This document shows, one piece after another, positions 9,026 to 19,799 of a stretch of DNA of 64,000 nucleotides. Under the pieces are notes generated by a model that saw only the letters and a list, made by a program, of their open reading frames with translations, did no database searches and was not told where the DNA came from. Made by a program: the position numbers and the translations under genes. This stretch comes from Parapedobacter tibetensis (lineage in GTDB: Bacteria; Bacteroidota; Bacteroidia; Sphingobacteriales; Sphingobacteriaceae), in contig NZ_JAMXBE010000007.1 in assembly GCF_024704835.1 (NCBI RefSeq), positions 139,474-203,473 on the forward strand, read 5' to 3'. Position 1 is the stretch's first letter; the number at the start of each line of letters is the position of its first letter.

Positions 9026-12000
9026 TTATTCTTCTTTCTCGTCTCCATTTTTTATTATGTCTTCCGCCAACATTTTCGCTTGTATGATTACCGTGTCAAC
9101 CGCTTTTTCTTGCAGGTCTGGCGGATAACCGTGTAGTCTCAAAATCCTTCTGATGTTTCGCCTTAATGCCGATTGAACGCTCTCTTTGATGGTCCAATCT
9201 ATGGTCGTGCTGTTGCGGACGGTTTTTAAAAGTTCTTGAGCTATGTGTTTCAAAATGTCATCACCCAAAACGGCAACCGCGCTGTTGTTTACTTCCAAAG
9301 CTGTGTAAAAGGCGTATTCTCTATAATCCAATCCCAATTTGTCACCACGCTTGTCAGCTTCTTTCATTTGCTCGGCAAAAGGAATAAGAACTTTCTCTAA
9401 AAATTCAACTGTGTCAATCATTCCGTTGTGGTAGCGCTTTATGGCATCTTCTAACATTTCGGAAAATTTCTTGCTTTCGACTAGGTTGATTTTCGTCCGT
9501 TTCTTGATTTCGTCTTTGAGCAATTTTTTCAATAACTCAACTGCTAAATTCTTTTGGGGCAAGTCTTTCAGTTCTTGCAAAAAGCGTTCATCAAGGATTT
9601 CAATGTTTGGCTTTTTCAGTCCTGCGGCATCAAAAATGTCAATCACATTGTCGGCTGTGATGGCTTCTGAAATAATTTGCTTGATAGCAGTTTCCATTTC
9701 ATCATCCGTTTTTCCACCTTCATTTCGGTCAGATATTTTTTGCAATCGAGCTTTTATGGACTGAAATAAAGCCACATCATCACGGATTCCCATTGCTCGT
9801 TCGTGGGGAACAGAAATAGCAAAGGCTTTCAATAGGTTTTTGGTGTTTTCGGTAAAACTCTGCTCTCCGTTTTCCTGACTGAAAATGTAATCAACAATCA
9901 CAAGGACATATTTCAGTTTTTCTTCGGGTGTGAGCGTATAGAATTTACGCCAATCAAAATGCCTTAACTGATAATCTATTGCTTCGTGCAGTTCCAACAT
10001 TTTGGCAACTGCCAATTCTTGGTCAAGTGTCGGTTTGCCTTCGCCACCACTTGCGGTGTAGTCGGCTAAAGCGGTTTTCAGTTCTTGTGCAATGCCCAAA
10101 TAGTCCACCACCAAACCACCTTCTTTACCTTCGGTAAATACTCGGTTTACTCTTGCAATTGCTTGCATCAAATTATGTCCACGCATTGGCTTGTCCACAT
10201 AAAGCGTATGCAAACAAGGTGCATCAAAACCTGTGAGCCACATATCCCGAACAATTACCAATTTCAAAGAGGCGTTTGGATTTTTCAATCGGTCGCCAAT
10301 AGCTTTTCTTCTCGGTTTGTTGCGAATGTGCGGTTGCATATTCAAGGCATCACTGCTGCTGCCTGTCATAATCACCTTGATTGTGCCTTTATCGTCATCA
10401 TCTGAATGCCATAACGGGCGAATTTTGATAACGGCGTCATATAAGTCCACACAAATTCTGCGGCTCATACATACTATCATTGCCTTGCCTTCCAGCACTG
10501 CATTTCGTTGTTCGAAGTGGTACACCAAATCTTCTGCGATTTTCTGAATACGGTTTGGATTGCCTACAATAGCTTCCAGGCGTGTCCATTTTGCCCGCAT
10601 TTGCTGACGGCTACTTAGCTCTTCGCCTTCAGTGAGTTCCTCAAACTGTTCGTCAATAATAACTTTTTCATCTTCGGCAAAATGCACTTTCGCCAACCGG
10701 CTTTCATAAAAAATAGGAACAGTGGCTTTGTCATCTACGGCTTGCTGAATATCGTAGATGTCCACATAGTTGCCGAATACGGCTTGGGTGTTTCGGTCAG
10801 TACTTTCTATAGGCGTGCCTGTAAAACCTATAAACGTGGCATTGGGCAAAGCATCACGCAAATGTTTGGCAAAGCCATCAATAAAATCGTATTGACTTCT
10901 GTGGGCTTCATCTGCTATTACTACAATGTTTTTTCGTTCGCTTAGTGCTTGTATGTCTGCACCGATATATTCTACACTTGGCTCGCTTACAATATTCGGA
11001 TTTTCAGTTTGCACAATGTCGGTTTGCGAAGGCATAAACTTCTGAATGGTGGTAAACACAATGCCACCCGAAGCAACTTTGAGCAGGTCCCGTAAATTTT
11101 GCCTGTTTTCTGCTTTTTGGGGTTCTTGTCTCAATAATTGCTGACAGTTGGTAAAGGTTTCGTGCAGTTGCTCATCCAAGTCGTTTCTATCAGTCAGGAT
11201 TACCAAAGTGGGGTTTTCCATTCTTGGGTCGATAATGAGTTTGCCCGAATAGAAAACCATGCTCAAACTTTTACCGCTTCCTTGTGTGTGCCAAATTACA
11301 CCGCCTCTCTGGTCGCCCGTTTCTGAACTGGCAATCACGGTGCTTTCTACGGCTTTGTTTACCGCATAGTATTGGTGATAGGCGGCTACTTTTTTGAGTG
11401 TTTTGCTGTCGCTTTTCTCGAATACAATAAACTGACGGATTAAATCCAACAGCGTGTGTTTGTTCAACATTCCGTTAAACATCACTTGCATACCCATTTC
11501 CAAATGGCTGGCTTCGGTTTTGCCGTCTTTGGTTTTCCAACTCATAAACCTGCCAAAACCACTGGTCAATGTACCGCAAAGGGCATCCCAACCATCGCTT
11601 ATGATTGCTAATGCGTTGTAGGTGAACAGCGAAGGAATGGCTTGTTTGTAGGTTTGGATTTGGTTGTAAGCTGATTTTATAGTGGCGTTCTCGTCCACTG
11701 CATTTTTGAGTTCTATTACTACCAAAGGCAAACCATTTATGAACAGAAGTATATCAGGGCGTTTGTTTTGGTTGCCTTCAATAACTGTAAACTGGTTGAT
11801 AGCCAAAAACTCGTTGTTTTCTGGGTTTTCAAAATCAACGATATAGATTTTCTCTCCACGAATGCCGCTATCGGTACGTATTTCCACATCTACACCATTG
11901 GTGAAGTGGCGATGGAAGGTTTCGTTGTTGATCAGAAGATTAGGGCTTTCGGTACGCAATACTTTTTTTAGGGCATCTTCTTTGGCATCCTGTGAAAGGG

Positions 12001-12181
12001 TAGGGTTGAGTTTATCAATAGCATCACGCAAACGAGTAGTGAGCACTACCTCATTGTATTGCCTTTCGGGGTGTTCGCCATCAGAGGAAATTTCTGTTCC
12101 CAACAGATAGGAATAGCCCAATCCTTGCAGATAAGAAAGGGCAATTTCTTCTATTTCGTTTTCTGTAATGCTATTCTTCAT
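9026..12181 (-). CDS. hsdR: Type I restriction enzyme, R subunit
   Basis: 1051 residues, the usual length for HsdR. The nuclease domain has a PD-(D/E)xK core ([20 protein letters not shown], about 138-158). The translocase carries Walker A (HTQGSGKS, about 297-305), the DEAH box ([12 protein letters not shown], about 420) and GFTGTPIE, followed by helicase domain 2 and a helical C-terminus that binds the methylase core. It cuts DNA far from unmethylated target sites after ATP-driven translocation. It is the last gene of the operon and starts 11 bases inside the end of the HerA-like ATPase gene, so the two are translationally coupled. Base composition is AT-richer than the flanking chromosome. 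Confidence 0.95.
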   Translation of the reverse strand: MKNSITENEIEEIALSYLQGLGYSYLLGTEISSDGEHPERQYNEVVLTTRLRDAIDKLNPTLSQDAKEDALKKVLRTESPNLLINNETFHRHFTNGVDVEIRTDSGIRGEKIYIVDFENPENNEFLAINQFTVIEGNQNKRPDILLFINGLPLVVIELKNAVDENATIKSAYNQIQTYKQAIPSLFTYNALAIISDGWDALCGTLTSGFGRFMSWKTKDGKTEASHLEMGMQVMFNGMLNKHTLLDLIRQFIVFEKSDSKTLKKVAAYHQYYAVNKAVESTVIASSETGDQRGGVIWHTQGSGKSLSMVFYSGKLIIDPRMENPTLVILTDRNDLDEQLHETFTNCQQLLRQEPQKAENRQNLRDLLKVASGGIVFTTIQKFMPSQTDIVQTENPNIVSEPSVEYIGADIQALSERKNIVVIADEAHRSQYDFIDGFAKHLRDALPNATFIGFTGTPIESTDRNTQAVFGNYVDIYDIQQAVDDKATVPIFYESRLAKVHFAEDEKVIIDEQFEELTEGEELSSRQQMRAKWTRLEAIVGNPNRIQKIAEDLVYHFEQRNAVLEGKAMIVCMSRRICVDLYDAVIKIRPLWHSDDDDKGTIKVIMTGSSSDALNMQPHIRNKPRRKAIGDRLKNPNASLKLVIVRDMWLTGFDAPCLHTLYVDKPMRGHNLMQAIARVNRVFTEGKEGGLVVDYLGIAQELKTALADYTASGGEGKPTLDQELAVAKMLELHEAIDYQLRHFDWRKFYTLTPEEKLKYVLVIVDYIFSQENGEQSFTENTKNLLKAFAISVPHERAMGIRDDVALFQSIKARLQKISDRNEGGKTDDEMETAIKQIISEAITADNVIDIFDAAGLKKPNIEILDERFLQELKDLPQKNLAVELLKKLLKDEIKKRTKINLVESKKFSEMLEDAIKRYHNGMIDTVEFLEKVLIPFAEQMKEADKRGDKLGLDYREYAFYTALEVNNSAVAVLGDDILKHIAQELLKTVRNSTTIDWTIKESVQSALRRNIRRILRLHGYPPDLQEKAVDTVIIQAKMLAEDIIKNGDEKEE

Positions 12182-14270
12182 CTCTTGCTAAATTGACTAT
12201 CATTGGTACATTTGAGCGGATGGCTTTTCCCGTAACTATTGCGTGATACCGTTTCAAATTCGGTAAAGTTTGTACCAAGTCCTTACCGATATAATTTCCT
12301 AAAAATGTAAAACTTGTTTCATCAAAAGCCTGAAAACAAACAATGGAATTACATTGTGTAAGTACAGTTTTGGAAACATTCGCTGTTCTTTGAGCTATGA
12401 CCATTAGTCCAACTCCATACTTTCGCCCCTGTAACGCAATTTGAGACATTTTGTTTACCAATGCTTTGGTACTTCCGTAATCCCCTAAATCTCCTAAAAA
12501 ATTGGTTTCAGGAACAATGGTATGAGCTTCTTCGAGGACTAAACAAATTCGGCTACCCTCATTTGATTTAGCATAATTGAATACACTCTCTATAAAAAAT
12601 TGTGTGAACTCTATGATAAAGGATGTATTGGATAATGCGGGTAATTCAAACAATCCAAGATTATTTTCACCTTCAATAAACTCTTTAACGTATACATCAA
12701 GTTTACTTTGAATCTGTTTTTTTAATTTAAGTTCTTCATCTGGTTTTTTATTTAATGCCTTTTTATGTTTTTCAGCAAAATTTTCTTCAAGAGCATCTAA
12801 ACCGTCAACTTTTATTAATTCAGCGGGATCTAAGGGTTTTAAATCTTTCTTGTATTCTCCTGTAAAATCAATACAAATTACATTAGTATCTGTCATTAAC
12901 GACTTGATTACTTCTCGGGCAAGAAAAGATTTGCCTGAACCTGTTACCCCCAATAATGCCAAATGATGACTTACAGCTTCGTGCAAGTTGATAACAGATG
13001 GTAACTGTGTGTTAGGTATTGTGCCTAATTTGAAATCAGGGTAAGTATAATCTTGAACTTGAATATTACTCGTATCGGCTTTAAAAATGGGAGTATTAAT
13101 GGCCGGTACCCATCCAAACTTTTGGAAGGAAAGTAAATCTTTTTGCCATTCGCCTAATTGAATTGCCTCGCCTTCAATAAATCCTGTTTCATTTTTACTC
13201 TCTAATTTTTCATACTCCGTTGAGCCGCTTATCACCTGATAAAACAATCTACGATTACCAATAATAAGTTCTAACAAATCACCTTCTTGAATATCATCTG
13301 TTTTCTTAGAATACTCGAATTTGATAGTGCCAATTGTTGATTTTTCGATAACGACACCAACAAAATTTTCAACATTTAGTGTTTTTGACAAGCCTTGAAC
13401 TTCTTCCTTTTCAGTTACTTTATAGACTATGTTTTTACTATAATACACTAAATCTTTTTCAGCGGTTCCTAATTGTAATATTTTTACCCATTTCTCCTGA
13501 TTAAGTAAATATGTGTCAAATACAATTCCTGCAATGGCATATTCATCAGAATCCTGCATTGAGTAATTGAACTTTACAATATCGAATCTTTTGATGTTTT
13601 TGCTTCTGTCCTCAAACAGTTTGACTAAAAATATCTTCTTGGATTGTACCCCGAAGATTTCTCCAATAGCATTTGAATGTAGTTTCTTCTTTTCTCGACT
13701 GAAGGAATTGTGAAGTGATTGTGAATTAATGATTAGGACAAAACCCCAAAGAATAATCATAGAAAACAGATAAGTGTCACTTACTTCAATTAGAATTTCT
13801 GCTTTGTAGAGTATCAAAACAGAGATAAACACGAAAGAGTAAATGATTTTACCACGACCAAAAAACACCGCAATATTTTTTAATAAAGTAGATGTCTTGT
13901 TTCTTGTGGAATCGGGGCTTTCGTTATCGGAGCTGATAGCAATTGCAGCAATTGATGTAATCAATAATATACCAATAACTGAAATAGTAGCATACCATAA
14001 ACCTTCGTGAGCAAATGATTCTTTTACAGAAACATAAACCAACAATAAAGGAATCGAATTAGTAATTACATTTTTTGGTGAGGAGTAGTAAGGCTCAATG
14101 AAAAGTATTGAAAAGAAGAGCATAAAAAGCCCTGAATAAAACCAAATGTTCTTTGTTGATGTGTCAGGCAATATAGAATTTGTGAACAAATAATGAATAC
14201 CAACAAACAATGCCACGCTTGTAATAAGCAGGATGAAACGATTGGTCATATAGAATTTCAATTTATCCAT
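12171..14270 (-). CDS. Membrane-anchored HerA-like (DUF87) ATPase inside the hsd operon
   Basis: 699 residues. The first ~190 are hydrophobic, with about six predicted membrane helices (for example [18 protein letters not shown] and [10 protein letters not shown]). A beta-rich middle resembles a HAS-barrel (about 205-370). The ATPase follows: Walker [10 protein letters not shown] (about 437-446), [11 protein letters not shown], Walker B LVLEEAH (about 573-580) and [16 protein letters not shown], the signature run of HerA/FtsK-type DNA pumps. HerA relatives form hexamers that move DNA and usually pair with a nuclease. Here it lies between hsdS and hsdR with overlaps at both ends (TAATG upstream, 11 bases downstream). 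The membrane part is unusual for HerA. Role in restriction is inferred only from the operon. Confidence 0.85.
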   Translation of the reverse strand: MDKLKFYMTNRFILLITSVALFVGIHYLFTNSILPDTSTKNIWFYSGLFMLFFSILFIEPYYSSPKNVITNSIPLLLVYVSVKESFAHEGLWYATISVIGILLITSIAAIAISSDNESPDSTRNKTSTLLKNIAVFFGRGKIIYSFVFISVLILYKAEILIEVSDTYLFSMIILWGFVLIINSQSLHNSFSREKKKLHSNAIGEIFGVQSKKIFLVKLFEDRSKNIKRFDIVKFNYSMQDSDEYAIAGIVFDTYLLNQEKWVKILQLGTAEKDLVYYSKNIVYKVTEKEEVQGLSKTLNVENFVGVVIEKSTIGTIKFEYSKKTDDIQEGDLLELIIGNRRLFYQVISGSTEYEKLESKNETGFIEGEAIQLGEWQKDLLSFQKFGWVPAINTPIFKADTSNIQVQDYTYPDFKLGTIPNTQLPSVINLHEAVSHHLALLGVTGSGKSFLAREVIKSLMTDTNVICIDFTGEYKKDLKPLDPAELIKVDGLDALEENFAEKHKKALNKKPDEELKLKKQIQSKLDVYVKEFIEGENNLGLFELPALSNTSFIIEFTQFFIESVFNYAKSNEGSRICLVLEEAHTIVPETNFLGDLGDYGSTKALVNKMSQIALQGRKYGVGLMVIAQRTANVSKTVLTQCNSIVCFQAFDETSFTFLGNYIGKDLVQTLPNLKRYHAIVTGKAIRSNVPMIVNLARDEE

Positions 14271-15517
14271 TAATTGTTGGTTAATTCCAATTTTCCGCTC
14301 ATTAGTTTGGGTAAAAGCGTGTCACGGGTTTGGGTTAATGATTTTATTTGTTTTACATTCTCTTCTATTCTTGAGTTAAAATTCTCCATTAATTCTTGAA
14401 AATTATTTCTTAAATCTTCGCTTGGAATAATTACCTGAATTTCCTGAAATCTCGATTTGTTAATGATTGGCATGGTTGAACCACCTGTCGCAATATTTCT
14501 TAAGTAATCGTATTTAAAAACTAAATCATAATACAAGTAATCAGAAGTTACTTGGTTGATATTTGGAATTATGGAATTTATTTGTTGATTTGAAACACTT
14601 TCAACACGATTTATCGCCACTTTTCCCATATCAGAGCCAATACAAGTAACGAGAACAGAATTTGGCGGTAAAAGTCTGCTTGTCATGGACTCTTTTCCCT
14701 CAACAGATAAACACCTATTGGCATCAAGAATTAGTTTCCCATAATTTTTAAAGTCGGTAGGGGTAATGAATGGAGTTATTTCTCCAAATAACTCAGGATT
14801 TTTACTTGAAGGAGTACTACCTGTAACTACTGTCCCGAGCTCTCCAATATTCTTTGCCTCCCACCCTTTCGGCAGCCCATCCACCAACTGGCCATCAAAC
14901 CCCGGAAAGTTGAAATTGACAAACCACTCTTTGAAAATGGCTTGTGCCATAGCTTCCAAAGTTTGGTTCATTTGTAAGTTCAATTCTATTTTGTCGTCAA
15001 GAGAAGTAAGGATTTGGGCAATACTCTGTTGTTCAGTTTTGTCTACTGGTGCTTCAAATTCGTAACCACAAATTCTTATCGGAGAGGTGTGTTTCACAGT
15101 AGAACCTGTGGCAGAGCTCACGATAAAATATTGATATGGTCTTGTTCTTAAAACCCAATGTAAAAAGTCGGAATCAACTTCTTCATTTTTTAACTGAACT
15201 AAACCTAACCGTTGATTATGTAAGTACCTAATTCCTTTGTGCTGTGGTATTTTTGCTGAATATCCAAGTGTGTCACCTGCTTTGCTTAAATCAGTCATGG
15301 TAATAAGTATATCACCTTCATTTAAAACATAATCTTCAGGCACTTCACCATTATAATATTTCAGTTTATCAGTTTTAAACCCACCTCCAATTTTAAAGTT
15401 ACCTGGTGTTAAAAGAATATCGGTTGTAGGCTCATCAGAGAAAAATTCTCCTTTAAAGGCAAACCCATGCTTGACATTAATCAAATCCATCAACTTATAT
15501 GTCTTCCAAATACTCAT
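14270..15517 (-). CDS. hsdS: Type I restriction enzyme, specificity subunit
   Basis: 415 residues with the standard HsdS plan: target recognition domain 1 (about 1-160), a central conserved helix (QILTSLDDKIELNLQMNQTL ... IFKEWFVNF, about 165-205), target recognition domain 2 (about 215-370) and a C-terminal conserved helix (LTQTRDTLLPKLMSG). Each recognition domain reads one half of a split DNA target, which cannot be predicted here. The gene begins inside the end of the PIN gene (ATGA, 15514-15517) and its stop overlaps the next start (TAATG). No inverted repeats or second hsdS were found nearby, so phase switching of specificity is not indicated. Confidence 0.93.
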   Translation of the reverse strand: MSIWKTYKLMDLINVKHGFAFKGEFFSDEPTTDILLTPGNFKIGGGFKTDKLKYYNGEVPEDYVLNEGDILITMTDLSKAGDTLGYSAKIPQHKGIRYLHNQRLGLVQLKNEEVDSDFLHWVLRTRPYQYFIVSSATGSTVKHTSPIRICGYEFEAPVDKTEQQSIAQILTSLDDKIELNLQMNQTLEAMAQAIFKEWFVNFNFPGFDGQLVDGLPKGWEAKNIGELGTVVTGSTPSSKNPELFGEITPFITPTDFKNYGKLILDANRCLSVEGKESMTSRLLPPNSVLVTCIGSDMGKVAINRVESVSNQQINSIIPNINQVTSDYLYYDLVFKYDYLRNIATGGSTMPIINKSRFQEIQVIIPSEDLRNNFQELMENFNSRIEENVKQIKSLTQTRDTLLPKLMSGKLELTNN

Positions 15518-16521
15518 GTCAAGTCAAAATCGTAAAATGTTTCAATTATTTCTTTGGTTTCCTCATCAGCAAATGAAGTAGTTGCAGAAACTATTAGCTC
15601 CTTTTTCTCCCCATTGTCAGAGTAGTATACTACTATTTGAGAATTAACGTACAAGCTTTCTATCATATGCTCATTAGGTGGAACACGACTTATATCAGTA
15701 CACATATCAATCAACTTGAAATTTTCTATTTTGAAGTTCTCGCCTTCAATCAAAATTTCTGATTTTTTCTTGAGCTGATCTGCTAAGTAATCTTTGAAAT
15801 AGTCAGTTTGCGTAAAATCATAAATTGTTCTTTCTTTAATATAGAGTTCATAATCTTTTTGGATTTCGGCAATAGCGTTGTTTTCATCTTTCTCAATGGC
15901 AATGTGGCGATTCCATTTGTCTTTGAACTCTACTTCGCAATTTGCATAGTCTCCATCTTTGGTAATGAAAATTACTTTGTCAAAATCAGTCACTCCGTCA
16001 AAATGCATCAGGCTTTCCCAAACAATATTGTCTTTAAATCCTGCGTCTTTGTATTTTCCTGTGTGAGCAAAAGGTTGTTTTTTGTTTTGGTCTTTCATAA
16101 CCCGTTTCATCATACTTTGCAAAACGGTATTAGCAAGTTCTTCTTTAATTTCTAAAAGTTTGATTGACTTTGTTGCTAAATATTCTTGTGCCTTTTCTTG
16201 AATGTAAGTTGTACAATCAAATTCTTCCTCTGGCAAGGCTAATTCGGGGATATGCGGCATACCTGAAAGACGTTTTGCCAATTTCTGGAACTCGATTATG
16301 TCGGTTTTGTATTGTCGGTGCTTTTGGTCTTTGAGTTCCTCAATTGCCCATGTTGGTATAGCTATATGGATGTCCTCACTTAAATCTTTTTCCAAAATGA
16401 ATTCTTCTACCATCTGAAAAGGTCGCCCAAAAGCAAAAAAGCTATATGCCACTTCACCCGCCTCCGTGCTACGCAAAGAGTTGGTGTCAAAAACGATTAA
16501 TGTTTTTAGTTTATAAGCCAT
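15514..16521 (-). CDS. PIN-domain nuclease-like protein (DUF4935 type) in hsd operon
   Basis: 335 residues from the ATG at 16521; a TTG at 16536 is possible but would overlap hsdM more. The N-terminus [10 protein letters not shown] holds the first acidic residue of the PIN fold. A later [11 protein letters not shown] (about 162) and [10 protein letters not shown] (about 185) supply the remaining acidic residues, as in the PIN_DUF4935 group. PIN proteins are metal-dependent ribonucleases, many of them toxins or tRNA/mRNA cutters. The C-terminal ~140 residues are of unknown type. It overlaps hsdM by 11 bases and hsdS by 4, so it is made together with the restriction enzyme. RNA cutting as a backup abortive response is a reasonable guess, not shown by the sequence. 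Confidence 0.8.
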   Translation of the reverse strand: MAYKLKTLIVFDTNSLRSTEAGEVAYSFFAFGRPFQMVEEFILEKDLSEDIHIAIPTWAIEELKDQKHRQYKTDIIEFQKLAKRLSGMPHIPELALPEEEFDCTTYIQEKAQEYLATKSIKLLEIKEELANTVLQSMMKRVMKDQNKKQPFAHTGKYKDAGFKDNIVWESLMHFDGVTDFDKVIFITKDGDYANCEVEFKDKWNRHIAIEKDENNAIAEIQKDYELYIKERTIYDFTQTDYFKDYLADQLKKKSEILIEGENFKIENFKLIDMCTDISRVPPNEHMIESLYVNSQIVVYYSDNGEKKELIVSATTSFADEETKEIIETFYDFDLT

Positions 16522-18043
16522 AGCCGATTTTCGCAAGGTTTTGTTTTATAGCATCATCCAACTCATTTGCTTTTTGCATTTGCTCGGATAGGGAAGCAGT
16601 AAGCGATTGCATTTTATCGTCAAATGCTACTCCATCTTCTGCCACTTCTTTGAAGTCAATGTAACGTCCTGGTGTTAAGATATAGTTATTCTTACGTATA
16701 TCCTGAATGTTGGCAGATTTACAAAACCCTGCTACATCTTTATAGTCGGCAAATTGTTCTTTGCTTCTCCATTTGTGGTAAGTGTCGGAAATTTTGGCAA
16801 TATCTGTTTCGTTTAATTCCTTTTGCTTTCGGCTAATCATAGTGCCCAATTCACGAGCATCAATGAATAGAATTTCGTTGGTGCGGTTTCTGAATTTGCT
16901 TGTTTCGGTTTTGTTGCGAGCCATAAACCATAAGCAAGCTGGAATTTGGGTGTTGTAAAACAATTGCGATGGCAAAGAAACCATGCAGTCCACCAAATCG
17001 GCTTCAATCATTCCTTTTCTGATTTCTCCTTCGGTGGAAATTTCAGAACTCATACTACCGTTTGCCAAAACAATTCCTGCTGTTCCATATGGGGCAAGTT
17101 TGCTCACAAAATGTTGTAACCATGCATAATTGGCATTTCCCGAAGGTGGAACACCGTATTTCCATTTGTGGGTTTCAGCTTTGTTTATATTGTAATCGCT
17201 AACATTGAAAGGCGGATTGGCAATGACATAATCCACTTTCAATTCAGGGAATTTGTCGTTCATCAAGGTATCGCCCAATTCAATTTTGGCGTCAATACCT
17301 CTAATCGCCAAGTTCATTTTCGCTAACTTGTAAGTAGTAGGGTTGCTTTCCTGTCCGAAAATGGAAATTTTACCTTTGCGGTGTTCGTGCATTTCAATAA
17401 AGCGTTCACTTTGCACAAACATTCCACCGCTACCACAACAGCCGTCATACACTCGTTTTTCAGGTTCGGGGGCGAGCATATCCACCAAGATTTTTACAAT
17501 GCTTTGCGGTGTGTAGAATTGTCCTCCTTTTTTGCCTTCGGCATCTGCAAACTGTCCTAAGAAATACTCAAACACAAAGCCCAAAACGTCTTTGCCTTTT
17601 CCGTTACCGCCTTTACTCAACGTGATGGAGCCAATCAGGTCAATGAGTTCTCCAAGTCTTTGCTTGTCGAGTGCTGGTCGGGCATAATCTTTTGGCAAAA
17701 CGCCTTTCAATGAAGTATTGTCTCTTTCAATGCTGTCCATTGCTTCGTCAATGTCCTTGCCTATGGTTGGCAGTTTGGCTCTGCCCTGCAACCATTTCCA
17801 CCGTGCCTGCGGCGGCACATAAAATACACGTTCTGCGGTGTATTCGTCTTTGTCCTCAGGGTCGGCTCCGGTTTCATGTTTGGTAGTGTCTAATTGCTCA
17901 TAAAGTTCATCAAAAGCATCAGAAATATATTTCAAGAATATCAAACCTAATACAACGTGCTTGTATTCAGCCGCATCCATATTGTTTCGCAGTTTGTCAG
18001 CGGCTTGCCAAAGGGTTTTTTCTAATTGTAAATTCTCACTCAT
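16511..18043 (-). CDS. hsdM: Type I DNA methyltransferase, M subunit
   Basis: 510 residues. The N-terminal helical domain ([20 protein letters not shown]) is typical of HsdM. The methylase core has a glycine-rich SAM site ([11 protein letters not shown], about 198-208) and the N6-adenine catalytic motif NPPF (about 274). It methylates adenine in the HsdS-defined target, protecting the host. It is the first gene of the operon, so methylase is made before the PIN, S, ATPase and R products. The 63 bases upstream are AT-rich with a weak TAGTTTAG -7-like box. The DNA upstream of the promoter joins the remnant of another restriction gene. Confidence 0.95.
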   Translation of the reverse strand: MSENLQLEKTLWQAADKLRNNMDAAEYKHVVLGLIFLKYISDAFDELYEQLDTTKHETGADPEDKDEYTAERVFYVPPQARWKWLQGRAKLPTIGKDIDEAMDSIERDNTSLKGVLPKDYARPALDKQRLGELIDLIGSITLSKGGNGKGKDVLGFVFEYFLGQFADAEGKKGGQFYTPQSIVKILVDMLAPEPEKRVYDGCCGSGGMFVQSERFIEMHEHRKGKISIFGQESNPTTYKLAKMNLAIRGIDAKIELGDTLMNDKFPELKVDYVIANPPFNVSDYNINKAETHKWKYGVPPSGNANYAWLQHFVSKLAPYGTAGIVLANGSMSSEISTEGEIRKGMIEADLVDCMVSLPSQLFYNTQIPACLWFMARNKTETSKFRNRTNEILFIDARELGTMISRKQKELNETDIAKISDTYHKWRSKEQFADYKDVAGFCKSANIQDIRKNNYILTPGRYIDFKEVAEDGVAFDDKMQSLTASLSEQMQKANELDDAIKQNLAKIGYGL

Positions 18044-18106
18044 TAGCTATCTTTAATTCTAAACTATTAATCGTAAAAGTTAATTCTTAAATTTCTCTTA
18101 TTTTTG

Positions 18107-18214
18107 TCAATCAGTACGTAAATAAGTCTGCATCAGTCGCTCAAATCGATTGCCCTTATCGTGCTCCGAAAAAGCAATTTTCCTGTATTCTTCTAATATC
18201 TTTTGAAAGCTCAT
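18107..18214 (-). pseudogene. Truncated start of a large restriction helicase (ISP-like), 35 codons
   Basis: From the ATG at 18214 the strand reads MSFQKILEEYRKIAFSE, then KGNRFERLMQTYLRTD and a stop at 18107. The pattern (S/E)xxDKGxRFERLMQxYLxTDPxY is the opening of large type ISP-like or Mrr-helicase restriction enzymes of well over 1000 residues. Similarity ends right at the stop. Its start overlaps the stop of the HTH gene (ATGA), so this was a controller/restriction pair. The rest of the enzyme has been lost, with the type I operon now starting 63 bases further on. Confidence 0.65.
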
Positions 18215-18417
18215 TTTTTGCTTTTATTATTTTGTTCTATAAGCAGTTCTTTTGCGCTAACGCCTAATATCCGGGCAATCTCAAACAGCACCTCCAACCT
18301 TGGCTGCTGCCGATTCTGCACATAGCTGTTCACCATATTAAAGCTTTTGCCCAATTGATCGGCCAGCCACGTCTGCACAATGCCTTTCTCCTGCAATACA
18401 GCCTTGATTCGGTTCAT
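18211..18417 (-). CDS. XRE-family helix-turn-helix regulator
   Basis: 68 residues, nearly all a Cro/C1-type helix-turn-helix: KGIVQTWLADQLGKSFNMVN, then QNRQQPRLEVLFEIARILGV. The size fits restriction controller (C) proteins. Its stop codon overlaps the start of the truncated restriction enzyme, so it was probably the regulator of that lost system. It may now act alone or on the neighbouring hsd operon, whose promoter lies about 110 bases beyond; that is a guess. Confidence 0.85.
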   Translation of the reverse strand: MNRIKAVLQEKGIVQTWLADQLGKSFNMVNSYVQNRQQPRLEVLFEIARILGVSAKELLIEQNNKSKK

Positions 18418-18531
18418 TGTTCAGTTTGATGAATTGCTCCACAAGATAGGTATAAATCCAATTATCATCTCATTTTTTGAGATGCATTTTATAGTCCCGT
18501 TTTTAGCGCGACATCAAGTTTTGGCATAGCA

Positions 18532-18660
18532 TCACCCAAAACTAAGGATAAACATGTGCCTCTTATTACGGGAAACCGGAATATTGGATAGGCTTTTTGC
18601 TAACGGAAATACAACTTCCATGATTTCTGCTCCTCGCTGTTTCCGGCTTTCTTTACTCAT
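18532..18660 (-). CDS. Small unassigned reading frame, 42 codons
   Basis: Starts MSKESRKQRGAEIMEVVF and ends HMFILSFG. It is coupled by an ATGA overlap to the end of the DUF1016 fragment. No family recognised. It could be noise or the remnant of a neighbour gene. Confidence 0.25.
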   Translation of the reverse strand: MSKESRKQRGAEIMEVVFPLAKSLSNIPVSRNKRHMFILSFG

Positions 18661-18899
18661 CTCGAATGATTTATAGCTAAAAGTGCAAAGCCGTTGCCCA
18701 AGCAAAAACTGCTGTAGATGATATAAAACTCTCTTTTATCCTGATTGTCAATGCGTATCAGTGTTCTGTAATGTGTCCAGTTGAATTGCGAACGCAGTGC
18801 GTTCGCAATCGGGAATGTACGATAAAACTGGCGGAACCATTTTATGGCACGATGAGCTTGTTGAAGGCAATTGCACCATCCCACGATGATGTAAGACAC
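18657..18899 (-). pseudogene. DUF1016 / YhcG-type PDDEXK nuclease fragment
   Basis: An 80-codon frame whose middle, WFRQFYRTFPIANALRSQF, then WTHYRTLIRIDNQDKREFYI, is the conserved N-terminal/central stretch of DUF1016 (YhcG) proteins. Intact members are about 330-370 residues and carry a C-terminal PD-(D/E)xK nuclease domain, which is absent here: the match ends at KREFYI and the frame closes soon after. The first ~20 codons also do not look like the family. This is a decayed piece in the same accessory block, where remnants of several defence genes lie side by side. Confidence 0.65.
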
Positions 18900-18926
18900 T
18901 CCTACCGATGGCCAGTGATAAGAAAG

Positions 18927-18957
18927 CCCGTTTCTACGTAAGCGGGCCTTCTTCTTT
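18927..18957. terminator. Hairpin terminator
   Basis: GCCCGTTT at 18927-18934 pairs with AAGCGGGC at 18941-18948 around a six-base loop. Pyrimidine/T-rich tails lie on both sides, so it may stop minus-strand transcripts from the 19.1-20.4 kb genes. Confidence 0.5.
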
Positions 18958-19057
18958 TGTCATCATCGTGTGTTGGGTTTTGCCTTTCCCGTCGAAGTTT
19001 ATAACAATAGGCGGATGCACCAATTGGCAATGATCATCCAGCACACGCTCGATGCAG

Positions 19058-19720
19058 CTAGGTTCGTCCGTACTGCACAAGGTTATCATCAAAATCCGCT
19101 ACTTTGCTGAAAAACAGGTCTATTTCATAATTCAGGTCCGAATACGTTTCGATCAGCCCGTTCATGGCATCCAGGTACCTGCCTTCCTGTTTTTTCACAA
19201 AAGCCAGCACCGTTTTGAAGTCGTTGAGGTCGCGGTCAAAGGAAACCAGGTCCACCGAGCAGCTTTCGTATTGGGCGGATATCCGATCGAATAGTGGGAA
19301 GGCCGTATCCATCATCCACTGGTCATGCGCATAGCTATAGTCGTCGTAATCGAAGAAATCGGTGGCCGCATCAGACAGTGCGGGTACAAAGCCATCCAGG
19401 ACCGCATCGATATCGGCCATCAATGTTTTAAGCTGCGTGCGCACGGTCTCTTTCTCCGGGTTTTCGGGGATCATCATCTCCAGGTGGTCAAATTTCAGTT
19501 TGGCGTGTTCAAGCAGATCCGCTACCGCTTCCACCTGCATCACAAACGGGGCGATAAGCTTCCTCCTCCCGTTTATCCGTTGCCGGATTTCGTACAGGCG
19601 GTCATGTATTTCATGGTAGTGTCCCAGCGCCTCGGTTTCGAAGCCGGGTGCTGTTTTGGATTCGTCGAACCGGAGAAAGATGGTCCGCAAGGGGTGGGAA
19701 ATGGTTTTTACTTGATTCAT
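19058..19720 (-). CDS. Uncharacterised helical protein
   Basis: 220 residues from MNQVKTISHPL. The frame continues upstream to 19900, but that part overlaps the preceding gene and looks non-coding. Almost the whole protein should be alpha-helical with heptad-like spacing (HYHEIHDRLYEIRQRI; LLEHAKLKFDHLEMM), rich in Asp, Phe and Tyr. It has no signal peptide or membrane segment. It follows the fibronectin III gene by 79 bases on the same strand, so the two are probably one operon. I do not recognise a family. Higher GC than the hsd operon next door. Confidence 0.7.
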   Translation of the reverse strand: MNQVKTISHPLRTIFLRFDESKTAPGFETEALGHYHEIHDRLYEIRQRINGRRKLIAPFVMQVEAVADLLEHAKLKFDHLEMMIPENPEKETVRTQLKTLMADIDAVLDGFVPALSDAATDFFDYDDYSYAHDQWMMDTAFPLFDRISAQYESCSVDLVSFDRDLNDFKTVLAFVKKQEGRYLDAMNGLIETYSDLNYEIDLFFSKVADFDDNLVQYGRT

Positions 19721-19799
19721 GATCGTATAATAATAAAGGGTGATAAAAATAAGAAAATTAAAGCAGGGGAGAAGCCGCCGGCTTCCCCCCTGCCTGTGT

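Noticed and set aside
14270-15517. Phase-variable hsdS by inversion
   Set aside because: No second hsdS, inverted repeat or recombinase nearby.
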